From Oenococcus oeni DSM 20252 = AWRIB129 (GTDB taxonomy: Bacteria > Bacillota > Bacilli > Lactobacillales > Lactobacillaceae), in NCBI RefSeq assembly GCF_000372485.1, contig NZ_AQVA01000005.1, forward strand, positions 62,001-126,000: a DNA stretch of 64,000 bases, written 5' to 3'. Position 1 is the first letter of the stretch, and each line of letters begins with the position of its first letter. The position numbers and the translations under genes were made by a program. Below, in pieces: positions 33,796 to 43,211 of this stretch. The notes under the pieces were generated by a model that saw only the letters and a program-made list of their open reading frames with translations, was not told where the DNA came from and searched no databases.

Positions 33796-35817
33796 CTATT
33801 TTTTCTTCATCTCAGTTTTTAATTCCAGAATCGAATCACGCAATTGAGCTGCTTCTTCGAAATCCATTCGCTTGGCAGCACTTTTCATCTGTTTGGTCAG
33901 GTTCCCAACCATCTCTTTTTGATCTTTGATCGGCATGTCAGCGAAAGCAACTTTGGTCAGATCAAGCTTAGACTCATCGGCCGATTGAACTTCGTGGGAA
34001 ATTGCAATCGAACCGCGAATCTCTTTTTTGATTGTCGTCGGTGTTATATTGTGCTCTTCATTATATTTAATTTGGATCCGACGACGACGGGCCGTTTCAT
34101 CGATCGCTTTTTGCATATTTTCCGTTACAACATCGGCATACATAATAACGTGTCCATTGGAATTACGGGCGGCACGACCAATTGTCTGGATTAATGATCG
34201 TTCGTTGCGAAGAAAACCGTCTTTATCGGCATCCAAAATGGCAACCAAACTGACTTCAGGAACATCCAATCCCTCACGCAGCAGATTAATTCCAACCAAA
34301 GCATCAAACTTGCCCAGGCGCAAGTTTCTAATAACTTCAGTCCTTTCAAGCGTTTTAATATCACTATGCAAATATTGAACCTTAACTCCGCTTTCCTTTA
34401 GATAAGTTGTCAAATCCTCAGACATTCGTTTCGTCAAAGTCGTAATAAAAACACGTTCGTTTTTAGCAGCCCGGGCATTAATCTCGCCAAGCAAATCATC
34501 GATCTGTCCTCGGATCGGACGAACTTCTATTTCCGGATCAAGCAGTCCAGTCGGCCTAATTATCTGTTCGGCAATATTATCGGGAGTTACTCTAGATAAT
34601 TCATAATCGCCCGGTGTTGCAGACATATAAATGACTTGATTTACATGTTGTTCGAATTCGGATAACTTTAACGGTCGGTTATCCAAAGCGGACGGCAAAC
34701 GAAAACCATAGTCGACCAGGGTTTTTTTACGGGCTTGATCGCCGTTATACATCCCCCGGACCTGTGGCATTGTCACATGACTTTCATCAACAACCAGCAG
34801 GAAATCCTTCGGAAAGAAATCAAGCAAAGTAAACGGGGGTTCGCCTTGTTTGCGACCATCCATCCAGCGGGAATAATTCTCAATCCCATTGGTATAACCC
34901 ATTTCCAACAGCATTTCGATATCATACTCGGTTCGCTGTTTTAGACGCTGTGCTTCCAACAATTTTCCTTGCTGCTCGAATTTTTTAACGCATTCTTCCA
35001 TTTCCTGGCGAATACCATCGGTCGCGCTTTTAAGAATATTGTCATTGGTCATAAAATGTTTGGCTGGGAAAATTGAAATAAAATCATCTTCCAATAAAAT
35101 TTCGCCGGTCAAAGGATTAATTTCCCGAATGCGATCAATTTCGTCGCCGAAAAATTCTACACGGATTGCCTTCTCATCTTCGGAAGCAGGGAATATTTCA
35201 ACAACATCCCCGCGAACTCTAAAGGTCCCTCGGGCAAAGTCGATATCGTTGCGTACATATTGGATATCTATCAAATGGCGCATTAAATTGTTACGGCCAT
35301 ATTCATCTCCGGTCCGTAAACTGATCACGTGATCTTTATATTGATGCGGATCGCCCAAACCAAAAATCGAGGAAACCGAAGCAACAACAATTGTGTCGTT
35401 TCGCGAGAGCAAACTACTGGTGGCACTATTACGCAACTTATCAATTTCATCGTTAATACTGGCATCTTTTTCAATGTAAGTATCGGATGATGGAACATAG
35501 GCTTCCGGTTGATAATAGTCATAATAAGAAACAAAATACTCAACAGCATTTTCCGGGAAAAACTCTTTCATTTCGCCGTAAAGTTGGCCTGCCAAAGTCT
35601 TATTATGAGAAAGAATCAAAGTTGGTTTGTTAACAGACGCGATAACATTCGAAATCGTAAAAGTTTTTCCGGTTCCGGTCGCTCCAAGCAAAACTTGTTC
35701 TTTGGTACCCTTGTTAACTCCTTCAATCAATTGATTAATAGCAGTTGGCTGGTCACCAGTCGGCTGATAATTACTGTGCAATTTAAATTTTCCAGGCAAA
35801 CGCGTCTCTAATTTCAT
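33796..35817 (-). CDS. uvrB: Excinuclease ABC subunit B
   Basis: A 673-residue damage-verification helicase of nucleotide-excision repair. Visible elements are [11 protein letters not shown] (Q-motif region), Walker [13 protein letters not shown], the beta-hairpin region [14 protein letters not shown], helicase motif [13 protein letters not shown], motif [11 protein letters not shown], and the C-terminal UVR motif ([20 protein letters not shown]). GATAAT ends 6 nt before the ATG; an AGGGG only 1 nt from the ATG is too close to be a normal SD. Confidence 0.97.
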   Translation of the reverse strand: MKLETRLPGKFKLHSNYQPTGDQPTAINQLIEGVNKGTKEQVLLGATGTGKTFTISNVIASVNKPTLILSHNKTLAGQLYGEMKEFFPENAVEYFVSYYDYYQPEAYVPSSDTYIEKDASINDEIDKLRNSATSSLLSRNDTIVVASVSSIFGLGDPHQYKDHVISLRTGDEYGRNNLMRHLIDIQYVRNDIDFARGTFRVRGDVVEIFPASEDEKAIRVEFFGDEIDRIREINPLTGEILLEDDFISIFPAKHFMTNDNILKSATDGIRQEMEECVKKFEQQGKLLEAQRLKQRTEYDIEMLLEMGYTNGIENYSRWMDGRKQGEPPFTLLDFFPKDFLLVVDESHVTMPQVRGMYNGDQARKKTLVDYGFRLPSALDNRPLKLSEFEQHVNQVIYMSATPGDYELSRVTPDNIAEQIIRPTGLLDPEIEVRPIRGQIDDLLGEINARAAKNERVFITTLTKRMSEDLTTYLKESGVKVQYLHSDIKTLERTEVIRNLRLGKFDALVGINLLREGLDVPEVSLVAILDADKDGFLRNERSLIQTIGRAARNSNGHVIMYADVVTENMQKAIDETARRRRIQIKYNEEHNITPTTIKKEIRGSIAISHEVQSADESKLDLTKVAFADMPIKDQKEMVGNLTKQMKSAAKRMDFEEAAQLRDSILELKTEMKKK

Positions 35818-35823
35818 ACCCCT

Positions 35824-35829
35824 ATTATC
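35824..35829 (-). promoter_or_regulatory. -10-like element of uvrB, leaderless spacing
   Basis: GATAAT on the minus strand, 6 nt before ATG. The AGGGG between them makes this the most ambiguous of the leaderless candidates. Confidence 0.35.
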
Positions 35830-35878
35830 TCATTTTCCATTATTTGGCTTAAAGGAAAATAATCTCACAGAAACAATA

Positions 35879-35909
35879 AAAAAATCGTCTTCACTAAAAG
35901 ACGATTTTA
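35879..35909 (-). terminator. Intrinsic terminator of the pnt operon
   Basis: Minus strand AAAATCGTCTT-TTAGTG-AAGACGATTTT with a T-tract, about 20 bp after the pntB stop. Confidence 0.85.
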
Positions 35910-35929
35910 ATAATATTTATATTAATCAA

Positions 35930-37342
35930 TTATTGATTAATATATTCTTTTGTCGAAGCGATAATGTCCTGAAGACCTTTCTTGGCATCGGCGAAGAACA
36001 TTTTTGTGTTATCCAAGGAGAATAACGGATTTTGAACGCCGGCGTAACCAGTGCTCATTGAACGCTTAATAACAACAACCGATTTTGACTTGTCAACATC
36101 GAGGATTGGCATTCCAGAAATTGGATTACCGGACTCGCGAGCCAACGGATTGGTAACATCGTTTGCACCAATTACCAAAGAAACGTCCGTATTGGTAAAC
36201 ATTGAATTTGCATCATCAAGCTGTTTCAGCTGGTCATAAGGAACATTGACATCAGCCAGTAAAACATTCATGTGTCCCGGCATACGACCAGCAACCGGGT
36301 GAATCGCATAGTCAACATTAATGCCATTATCAGTCAACAGTTTTGCCAATTCGGCCACTTCATGTTGTGCCTGGGCGGCAGCAAGCCCATAACCGGGAAC
36401 AATCATCACATTGTGAGCATAAGCCAGCTGAAGGCCAATATCATCAGCCGAAGTTTCTGTAACTTTAACCGGGGCTCCATCGGAGGCCGAAGAAGACTCC
36501 GAATCGCCGGTTCCAAAACCACCAGCCAAAATATTCGCCACCGAACGGTTCATTGCATCGGCCATTTGGAGGGTCAAGATTGTACCGGCGGCACCAACTA
36601 AAGCACCAGCAATAATCAAAACCTGATTATCAATTACAAAGCCGGCAAAAGCCACTGCTAAACCAGTAAAAGCATTCAGTAAAGAAACAACCACCGGCAT
36701 GTCAGCACCACCAATCGGCAGAGTCATCAACAGACCGAAAATCAAGCTGGCAAACAAAGCCAACAAAAGATACCAAGGATTTTCCGTACCAGAAATCATC
36801 AGAAAGGCAGCAATTACAATTGCAATTACAACCAAAATATTGATCACTTTTGCACCAGGGAAATTAATTGGTTTCCCGGAAACTTTTCCGGAAAGTTTAC
36901 CAGTTGCAATCAAAGAACCGGAGAAAGTAATTCCACCAATGATTACATCCAAAACAACCGGAATTGATAAAATAAGGCTTAAATGACCGGATGCAGTTAC
37001 ATAATCAAAAACACCAATAACAGCAGCAGCACCGCCACCAACGGCATTAAACAAAGAAACAAGTTGCGGGACATCAGTCATTGGAACTTTTCTGGCCCGC
37101 ATAACACCATAAATTATTCCAAGCAGCAGGCCAGCCAGCAACACAATCCATGCAGTCGCTTGAACCCTTCCGGAACTGATTAATTGAAACAGAATCATAA
37201 TAACGGCTAAAATCATTCCGACGAATGATAGACGGTTACCATTTTTAGCAGTCTTTGGACTACGCATTAAGTGAACACCGATCACATAACAAAATGCCGA
37301 AACAAGATAAACCAAAGAGGCGATCGTTTCTAAAGTACTCAT
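35930..37342 (-). CDS. pntB: NAD(P) transhydrogenase subunit beta
   Basis: A 470-residue protein. The N-terminal 270 residues hold about nine membrane helices forming the proton path (FNAVGGGAAAVIG, GGADMPVVVSLLNAFTGLA). The C-terminal part is the NADP(H)-binding domain III (VPGYGLAAAQAQHEVAELAK, PVAGRMPGHMNVLLADVNVP, IGANDVTNP, IKRSMSTGYAGVQNPLF). It overlaps pntAb by 4 nt. Together the three subunits couple hydride transfer between NADH and NADP+ to proton movement. Confidence 0.96.
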   Translation of the reverse strand: MSTLETIASLVYLVSAFCYVIGVHLMRSPKTAKNGNRLSFVGMILAVIMILFQLISSGRVQATAWIVLLAGLLLGIIYGVMRARKVPMTDVPQLVSLFNAVGGGAAAVIGVFDYVTASGHLSLILSIPVVLDVIIGGITFSGSLIATGKLSGKVSGKPINFPGAKVINILVVIAIVIAAFLMISGTENPWYLLLALFASLIFGLLMTLPIGGADMPVVVSLLNAFTGLAVAFAGFVIDNQVLIIAGALVGAAGTILTLQMADAMNRSVANILAGGFGTGDSESSSASDGAPVKVTETSADDIGLQLAYAHNVMIVPGYGLAAAQAQHEVAELAKLLTDNGINVDYAIHPVAGRMPGHMNVLLADVNVPYDQLKQLDDANSMFTNTDVSLVIGANDVTNPLARESGNPISGMPILDVDKSKSVVVIKRSMSTGYAGVQNPLFSLDNTKMFFADAKKGLQDIIASTKEYINQ

Positions 37343-37647
37343 TTATCTGCCTCCTTTTTGTCGGATGGTTTGCGATCAAACATGCCCAACATACGATCCG
37401 TGACTGTATAGCCTCCGGAAACATTGATTGCGGCAAATAAGGCAGCAAAGAAGACCAGAATATAGAGAAGCCAATTATTAGCTTCGGCGGCAATCGCAAA
37501 AGCACCCACAACAACAACTCCATGAATCGCATTTGCTCCCGACATCATCGGCGTTTGCAAGGTAGAAGGGATCTTCGACATAACTTCAAAACCAACCAGC
37601 AAACTCAAAACAAAGATCGCTAAATTGGCATATAATTCTTCACTCAT
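37339..37647 (-). CDS. pntAb: NAD(P) transhydrogenase subunit alpha part 2
   Basis: A 102-residue membrane protein with three to four helices (AIFVLSLLVGFEVMSKIP, GVVVVGAFAIAAEA, LLYILVFFAALFAAINVSGG). It matches the membrane part of the split alpha subunit, including the end TVTDRMLGMFDRK. Its start overlaps the pntAa stop by one base and its stop overlaps the pntB start, so it is translationally coupled in the operon. Confidence 0.95.
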   Translation of the reverse strand: MSEELYANLAIFVLSLLVGFEVMSKIPSTLQTPMMSGANAIHGVVVVGAFAIAAEANNWLLYILVFFAALFAAINVSGGYTVTDRMLGMFDRKPSDKKEADK

Positions 37648-38825
37648 TATTCAGCCTCCTTTTTATCTTCCGTCTTTTTCTGAGCAACACGTTTTTCCAA
37701 ACCAAATCGACTCCGTAAGAAGTTGGAAGAAATCTCTCCTTTGTAAGTAGCAACGAGATCAGTTAGAACATCATCGTCCAAATCGAGCAAAATTTTTCCA
37801 TCCTTGATAATGTAATTAATTGTATTTTGAACGTTTTTCGCATACATGTCAGAGGAAGATTTTGGCAAACGACTTGCCAAATCACCGGCGCCCACAATCA
37901 AAGCACCGCTTTTAGTTACTACTGTCTCTCCAGGCTTGGAACCTTCAACATTACCGCCGAGAGCTGACGAACCAAGATCGATGAAGACTGTTCCGGCTTT
38001 AGCATTATCTACAGCTTTTTTGGAAACCACGACCGGAGGCTTTCCACCAGGTACTTGAGCTGTAGTGATAATGACATTATTTTCAGCAATAAAGCCTTCC
38101 AGTTCAGTCTGCTGCGCTTTCTTCTCATCTGTTGTCAAAGCACGAGCATAGCCATTTTCATCTTTCACCTGAACGCCGGAAATCAAAGCCGTTGCTCCTA
38201 AGGATTCAACCTGGCCGCGAGCATCCTCACGGATATCGTAGCCGGAAACTACCGCCCCCAAACGATGAGCAGTTCCGATTGCCTGCAAACCAGCGACAGC
38301 TGCGCCAATAACAAGTACTTTAGCCGGACGAGCCGTTCCGGCCGCCGTCATCATCATCGGAAAATATTGCGGATAAGTATCAGCAGCCAACAAAGCTGCT
38401 TTGTATCCTGCAATCGATTTTTGCGATGAATTTGCATCCAAATTTTGGGCGCGGGAAACCGTTCGTGGAAGCAGTTCGAAAGCTAAAGAAGTAACTCCGG
38501 CCTTCGCTAAACTTTCAACTGCTTTTTTGTCCCCCAAAGGATTCAACATCCCAATAATTGTTTGACCTTTCGTCAATTTGTTTAAAGTTGCCGTCGACGG
38601 TTCGTTGACGACCGTCACGATATCTGCTTTTAAAGCATCTGTTCTGGTTGACAACTTGGCGCCGGCACTCTTATAAACATCATCGGAATAAAATGCTTTT
38701 TCTCCGGCTCCTTTTTCGATAACAACATCAAAATTGCTCTTAACCAGCTTGGCGACAACATCGGGGGTCAATGCGACACGATTCTCACCAGCAGCTTCTT
38801 TTAGAGCGGAAACTACAATTGCCAT
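37647..38825 (-). CDS. pntAa: NAD(P) transhydrogenase subunit alpha part 1
   Basis: A 392-residue soluble domain I that binds NAD(H), related to alanine dehydrogenase. The N-terminal region has ENRVALTPDVV, the nucleotide-binding core has VLVIGAAVAGLQAIGTAHRL, and IITTAQVPGGKPPVVVS is typical. I start it at 38825 (MAIVVSALKE), with AAAGGAG just upstream, not 11 codons earlier. It is first in the pnt operon. A cre-like site lies about 40 bp upstream, suggesting catabolite control. Confidence 0.95.
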   Translation of the reverse strand: MAIVVSALKEAAGENRVALTPDVVAKLVKSNFDVVIEKGAGEKAFYSDDVYKSAGAKLSTRTDALKADIVTVVNEPSTATLNKLTKGQTIIGMLNPLGDKKAVESLAKAGVTSLAFELLPRTVSRAQNLDANSSQKSIAGYKAALLAADTYPQYFPMMMTAAGTARPAKVLVIGAAVAGLQAIGTAHRLGAVVSGYDIREDARGQVESLGATALISGVQVKDENGYARALTTDEKKAQQTELEGFIAENNVIITTAQVPGGKPPVVVSKKAVDNAKAGTVFIDLGSSALGGNVEGSKPGETVVTKSGALIVGAGDLASRLPKSSSDMYAKNVQNTINYIIKDGKILLDLDDDVLTDLVATYKGEISSNFLRSRFGLEKRVAQKKTEDKKEAE

Positions 38826-38862
38826 AAAACTCCTTTCACGATTCACCTTTCGTCGCAATTTC

Positions 38863-38877
38863 TTGCAAACGTTTTCA
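38863..38877. promoter_or_regulatory. cre site upstream of the pnt operon
   Basis: TTGCAAACGTTTTCA fits the CcpA consensus WTGNAARCGNWWWCA at every position. A -10-like TATAAA lies about 15 bp upstream of it on the minus strand, so CcpA binding would sit over the start of transcription. Confidence 0.75.
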
Positions 38878-39090
38878 CGACTACTTATTTTATAACATTA
38901 AAGGCAATAAAAAAGCTTTTTATCGTTTGAATAAAAAATATATTTTATTGTCTTGACCCAATCGCCTCGTTTGCTTTTTCAAAAATAGAGAATTCTTTCG
39001 AATGTATGTCAAACATATTCTGTTTTTCAAACTTTAAATAAAATAAAAACAATTTCGAGTTATTTTTTGCAAAAAGTTTGATTTTATTAA
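38878..39090. other. Intergenic interval upstream of the pnt operon
   Basis: AT-rich sequence carrying the pnt promoter region at its left end and the 3' flank of the hydrolase gene on the right. No gene seen. Confidence 0.4.
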
Positions 39091-39648
39091 TCAGTCGATT
39101 ACCTTGGCGCCGAGAACATTTTCAAAATGATTTAAAGCCCAATTTTGTCCGGATTGAGTGAGAGTCGCAACGGTTTGTTCGTGGATAACAATCCTATAAT
39201 TCAAATCATAGGCATCGACAGCAGTATGTAAAACGCAAATATCTGTGCAAACACCGGCCAAATGCAAAGTATCGATATTGCGTTCGCGTAAACGTATGTC
39301 GAGATCAGTACCGGCAAAAGCACTGTAGCGTGTTTTGTCGTACATATAAACTTTCTGATCATCTTTATTTTCTTGATACCAAGACGCTACTTTACCGTAA
39401 AGCTGCCTTCCCCAACTGTTTTTTAAATTATGCGCCGGAAATAGTTTTGTTTCCGGGTGATACGGATCATCCTTTTTGTGAAGATCCGTTGGTAAAATGA
39501 CCCAGCCATTGCTTTTATGGATTTTATCAGCCAAAGTCACGATTGGATCGGCTAAGAACTGTCCGGCCCTACCACAAGTCAGTGCTCCTTTATCAGAAAC
39601 AAAGTCATTTGTGTAATCAATAATTAATAATGCTTCGTTTTTCGCCAT
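39091..39648 (-). CDS. Cysteine hydrolase of the isochorismatase/nicotinamidase family
   Basis: A 185-residue enzyme with the family catalytic triad in sight: Asp in LLIIDYTNDFV, Lys in YDKTRYSAFAGTDL and Cys in GVCTDICVLHTA. The segment TDLHKKDDPYHPET holds likely metal ligands, which favours nicotinamidase (nicotinamide to nicotinate, NAD salvage) over isochorismatase, though this is inference. The start at 39648 has GAGGAG upstream; the longer frame lacks an SD. It is monocistronic. Confidence 0.85.
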   Translation of the reverse strand: MAKNEALLIIDYTNDFVSDKGALTCGRAGQFLADPIVTLADKIHKSNGWVILPTDLHKKDDPYHPETKLFPAHNLKNSWGRQLYGKVASWYQENKDDQKVYMYDKTRYSAFAGTDLDIRLRERNIDTLHLAGVCTDICVLHTAVDAYDLNYRIVIHEQTVATLTQSGQNWALNHFENVLGAKVID

Positions 39649-39822
39649 TAATTCTCCTCTATCTATCCGAATATTTTCATTGATTATAGTCATTATAAAA
39701 TCTGTGGCAAATGCTTTTTTTACTTTAAAAATTTGATTAAATCATTTTTAGACCTGCTTTATTATTTATTTCTTCAAGCAAAAACAACTTCAAAAGCAAA
39801 TATCCTATAATTTATTCCAAAT

Positions 39823-39852
39823 AAAAAGTCTCGTTTATATGAGACTTTTTTT
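39823..39852 (-). terminator. Terminator of the phosphoglucomutase gene
   Basis: AAAAAGTCTC and GAGACTTTTT form a perfect 10-bp stem with T-tracts on both strands, just after the pgm stop. Confidence 0.85.
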
Positions 39853-39869
39853 ACTGTTAATATCTATTT

Positions 39870-41570
39870 TTATTTTTTCAAAAGTTTCTCAAGTTCGGTC
39901 TGAAGATAATCCAAACGTTTATTAGCCGAACTCATATTTTCGCCTTTCGCTCCAATATACACTTTTAATTTTGGTTCGGTACCGGATGGTCGAAGAGCAA
40001 CCCATGAACCGTCTTCAAGCCAATATTTGATAACATTGGCCCTTGGAAGCGAGATTTTTTTGGTTGCTCCGGTATTCAAATCTTTTGCAATCCGCAGATC
40101 GTTATCTTCAACGAGATTAATCTTTAAATTACCGATTTCTTTTGGTCCACGATTTCTAAACTTGGTCATGACGGCAGTCATTTCTTCTTGGCCCTTCTCG
40201 CCAGGAAATTCAGTCGCTTTGGTTTCCTCGGCAAAGGCACCAAACTTAGCATGAATTTCGTCCAAACCATCACCGATCGTCATGCCGCGGTCTTTATAAT
40301 AAGCAGCCAATTCGGACATCAGCGTGATTGCCTGAATGGCATCTTTATCGTGAACAAAGGGTTTAATCAAAAAACCGTAGGATTCTTCAAAACCGAATTC
40401 AAAGCTGTAATTCTGTTTCTTGTCAAATTCAACAATTTTATCGGCAATGTATTTAAAACCGGTTAAAACAGTGAATTGTTTAACTTTAAACGATTTGGCA
40501 ATTAGTTCCGGCAAATTCGAAGAGACAATCGAAGTGACAATCGCACCATTTTTTGGCAAAGTTCCGGCCTTCTGCTGGGCCGTTAAAATATAATTAACCA
40601 TCAGAGCAGCAATTTGATTTCCAGTCAGGTAATTATAGGAACCGTCCTTTGTTCGATAACCGACTCCCATTCGATCAGAATCGGGATCGACTGCTAATTC
40701 AACATCTGCTCCATAACTTTCAGAAATTTTGAAGACTTCATGGAATTCCGGATTTGGATACTTAACCGTCGGAAAAGTGCCGTCCGGTTTGAATTGTTCT
40801 TTAACAGTCAATATTTTGTTAAAACCGGCCTCTTTAAGCGCTTTTGAGCCAAGATCACCGCCAGCACCGTGCAGCGGCGTGAAGCTAATCGTTAATTTGT
40901 CTCCCCATTTTTTAATCAAATCACGATTAATCGGAATTGTTTTAACCTGATTCAGGTATTCTTTATCGATTTCAGAACCAATCTTTTTAATACCGCCGGC
41001 AACTTTTTTGATATGAAAAATATCCGTAACTTCCTGACGTTCTCTAACGATTTCATCGGCAGGTTTTGGCGGCAGCTGGCCACCATCTTCTCCATATAAC
41101 TTGTAACCGTTATATTCTTTGCTATTGTGACTGGCTGTAATCATAATTCCGGCATAGGTATGCAGATGCATTACAGCAAAACTCAATTCCGGAGTCGGAT
41201 GCGGGCCATTGAATAGATAAACCGTAATCCCGTGCGCTCTTAGCACTTCGGCAGATATTTTTTTAAATAATTCCGAATTGATTCTCGAATCACCGGAAAT
41301 CACCACGCCACGCTGTTTTGCGCTTTCTCCCTGTTTTTCCATATGCCGGGCCAAAGCTTCGGTTGTTTGGGCAACTGTATAAATATTCATCCGATTGGTA
41401 CCGACGCCCAACAAGCCACGCATTCCGGCCGTACCAAAATTAAGATCCTGATAAAAAGCATCTTCTAGTTGAGATTGACTGGAATTAGCAAATTCCAGTC
41501 GCAAATCCTCCGGAAGATCCGCGACTTCCCAGTCTTTTATTTTTTCTTGGATTGTTTTTTCTTTCACCAT
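39870..41570 (-). CDS. pgcA: Alpha-phosphoglucomutase / phosphomannomutase family (PgcA-like)
   Basis: A 566-residue alpha-D-phosphohexomutase interconverting glucose-1-phosphate and glucose-6-phosphate. The phosphoserine loop is MITASHNSKEYNGYKLYG, the metal loop DPDSDRMGVG, the sugar-binding loop FGFEESYGFL, and the phosphate-binding loop RPSGTEPKLKVY. Length fits the Gram-positive PgcA type. There is no SD; TACAAT ends 6 nt before ATG, back-to-back with the divergent Cof gene, which shows the same feature. Confidence 0.92.
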   Translation of the reverse strand: MVKEKTIQEKIKDWEVADLPEDLRLEFANSSQSQLEDAFYQDLNFGTAGMRGLLGVGTNRMNIYTVAQTTEALARHMEKQGESAKQRGVVISGDSRINSELFKKISAEVLRAHGITVYLFNGPHPTPELSFAVMHLHTYAGIMITASHNSKEYNGYKLYGEDGGQLPPKPADEIVRERQEVTDIFHIKKVAGGIKKIGSEIDKEYLNQVKTIPINRDLIKKWGDKLTISFTPLHGAGGDLGSKALKEAGFNKILTVKEQFKPDGTFPTVKYPNPEFHEVFKISESYGADVELAVDPDSDRMGVGYRTKDGSYNYLTGNQIAALMVNYILTAQQKAGTLPKNGAIVTSIVSSNLPELIAKSFKVKQFTVLTGFKYIADKIVEFDKKQNYSFEFGFEESYGFLIKPFVHDKDAIQAITLMSELAAYYKDRGMTIGDGLDEIHAKFGAFAEETKATEFPGEKGQEEMTAVMTKFRNRGPKEIGNLKINLVEDNDLRIAKDLNTGATKKISLPRANVIKYWLEDGSWVALRPSGTEPKLKVYIGAKGENMSSANKRLDYLQTELEKLLKK

Positions 41571-41576
41571 ATCATC

Positions 41577-41582
41577 ATTGTA
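41577..41582 (-). promoter_or_regulatory. -10 element of pgcA, leaderless spacing
   Basis: TACAAT on the minus strand, 6 nt before ATG, no SD. Confidence 0.55.
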
Positions 41583-41595
41583 AATTTTTCTTGGT

Positions 41596-41601
41596 TAAAA
41601 T
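41596..41601 (+). promoter_or_regulatory. -10 element of Cof phosphatase gene, leaderless spacing
   Basis: TAAAAT, 6 nt before ATG, no SD. It is divergent to the pgcA -10, with only 13 bp between the two hexamers. Confidence 0.6.
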
Positions 41602-41607
41602 GGTTGT

Positions 41608-42423
41608 ATGAGTATAAAATTAGTAGCAATTGATGTTGACGCAACTTTATTGAACAGCAGAAACGAATTAACCAAACACACAATCGACACATTAAAAGAA
41701 GCGATTGCCATGGGCACAAAGATCGTGATTACCTCCGGACGTCCTTTACCGGGAACCGAACCATACTACGCCAAACTAGGCATAGACAAAAAAGATGATC
41801 AATATGCGATCAATTACAATGGCGCCACAATTCGAACAACTTCAGGAAGAATGATTTCCGAAGCAACACTGACGATCAAAGATTATAAAGATATTTATAG
41901 TCTCGCCAATAAAATTGGCGTAAAAATTCAAGCCGAGACGGCCGACTGCATTTATACACCATATTTATCAGCCCCGAAATATACAAAATACGAACAAAAA
42001 TTGACCAACGCGAAAATTCGTCACGTCAGAATGCAAGACTTAAAAAAATCCGACGTAATCGCAAAAATCATGTTTATCGATGAGCCGGAGATTATCAGCA
42101 GAGTAAAAAAAGAACTTCCCGCATGGGTTTACGATCGCTTTAATGTCGTGCCCAGCTCACCGGTTTATATCGAATTCATTGATAAAAAAGTTTCAAAAGG
42201 AAATGCCGTCAGGACCTTGGCAGAAAAATTAGGAATTGATATTTCCCAAGTGATGGCAATCGGCGATCAGGGCAATGATTTGTCAATGATCGAAGCAGTC
42301 GGTGTCGGAGTGGCAATGGGAAATGGAATCGATGATCTTAAATCAATCGCCCAGTTCGTCACCAAGAGCAACGATGAAGACGGCGTCGCATATGCAGTTG
42401 AGAAATTTCTTTTAAATAAATAA
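41608..42423 (+). CDS. Cof-type HAD-superfamily phosphatase
   Basis: A 271-residue HAD hydrolase with a type IIB cap. Motif I is a DVDAT form (VAIDVDATLLNS, with Ala where Gly is usual), motif II VITSGRP, a Lys in SKGNAVRTLAEKLG, and motif IV AIGDQGNDLSMIEAVG. Such enzymes dephosphorylate sugar phosphates, nucleotides or flavin precursors. It is divergent from pgcA, so a sugar-phosphate substrate is plausible. The start lacks an SD and has leaderless -10 spacing. Confidence 0.9.
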   Translation: MSIKLVAIDVDATLLNSRNELTKHTIDTLKEAIAMGTKIVITSGRPLPGTEPYYAKLGIDKKDDQYAINYNGATIRTTSGRMISEATLTIKDYKDIYSLANKIGVKIQAETADCIYTPYLSAPKYTKYEQKLTNAKIRHVRMQDLKKSDVIAKIMFIDEPEIISRVKKELPAWVYDRFNVVPSSPVYIEFIDKKVSKGNAVRTLAEKLGIDISQVMAIGDQGNDLSMIEAVGVGVAMGNGIDDLKSIAQFVTKSNDEDGVAYAVEKFLLNK

Positions 42424-42452
42424 AAACCCGAAAACTAATTCGAGTTTTTTTT
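42423..42452. terminator. Bidirectional terminator after Cof gene
   Basis: AAACCCGAA and TTCGAGTTT pair with one mismatch and are followed by eight T on the plus strand. It overlaps the end of the convergent YibF-like gene. Confidence 0.7.
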
Positions 42453-43211
42453 ATTTAAGCTTCCGTTTTTAATGTGTCCTCGAGAAACAATCAGAATCGT
42501 GACCGGGATCGTCAATAAAACTCCAATCATCGCGATCAAAAGGTCGAGAATTGCCGCAACCACCAGTTTGTCGTTGATTAATTGGGCAAAAGTATAATTC
42601 AAGCGCATATAAAACATAGCCAACGTCAAATTGTCACCAAGAACACCAAAGAAGAGTGTATTTAAAGCAGTTCCAATAATCTGCGAGCCAATAATTATTC
42701 CCTGCTTGTAAAGACTGGCAGTTGTAATTTCTGGAGTACTTTCGATCAGTTCGTTTAAATCAGCTGAAATAGCCATGCTAGCTTCGGCTATGGCGCCGAG
42801 ACTTGCAATTACCGTAACAATAAAGGCAATATTGCTGAAATTAAGTCCAACCGAGAGCAAAAGTCCTTCCAATTCTTCCGAAGACTCGGTTGCAAACCCT
42901 TGAACATTAGCAATGTAATTAATCGGGATAATCAAAATGATAACGATCGCCAAAACAATTAAGCTCGAAGTAAAAGCATAATTCGTGACCTTTTGGTTAT
43001 CAGCTGAAAGATAAATCGAAACAGCTAAAATTCCGAAACTGATTAAAATCGTGACCAAGTAAACATTGAATTGCCAATTAATAAGGACTATCAACAGAAA
43101 AATCGCGCATAAATTGATGAAAAGCCCAAAGAAAGCTTTCAAACCCTGCTTGCGGGCAACCAAAATCAGTAGAGAAAATAAAATAAAAATCAGCCAAAGA
43201 AAAGTGCTCAT
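42435..43211 (-). CDS. YibE/F-family membrane protein, second subunit
   Basis: A 258-residue protein with about seven hydrophobic helices and the YibE/F conserved core: GAIAEASMAISADLNEL, then SLYKQGIIIGSQIIGTALNT and LLTIPVTILIVSRG. It starts within the last 4 nt of its longer partner, so the pair is translationally coupled. Function is not established; the family is common as such pairs in Gram-positive bacteria. Confidence 0.85.
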   Translation of the reverse strand: MSTFLWLIFILFSLLILVARKQGLKAFFGLFINLCAIFLLIVLINWQFNVYLVTILISFGILAVSIYLSADNQKVTNYAFTSSLIVLAIVIILIIPINYIANVQGFATESSEELEGLLLSVGLNFSNIAFIVTVIASLGAIAEASMAISADLNELIESTPEITTASLYKQGIIIGSQIIGTALNTLFFGVLGDNLTLAMFYMRLNYTFAQLINDKLVVAAILDLLIAMIGVLLTIPVTILIVSRGHIKNGSLNKKNSN

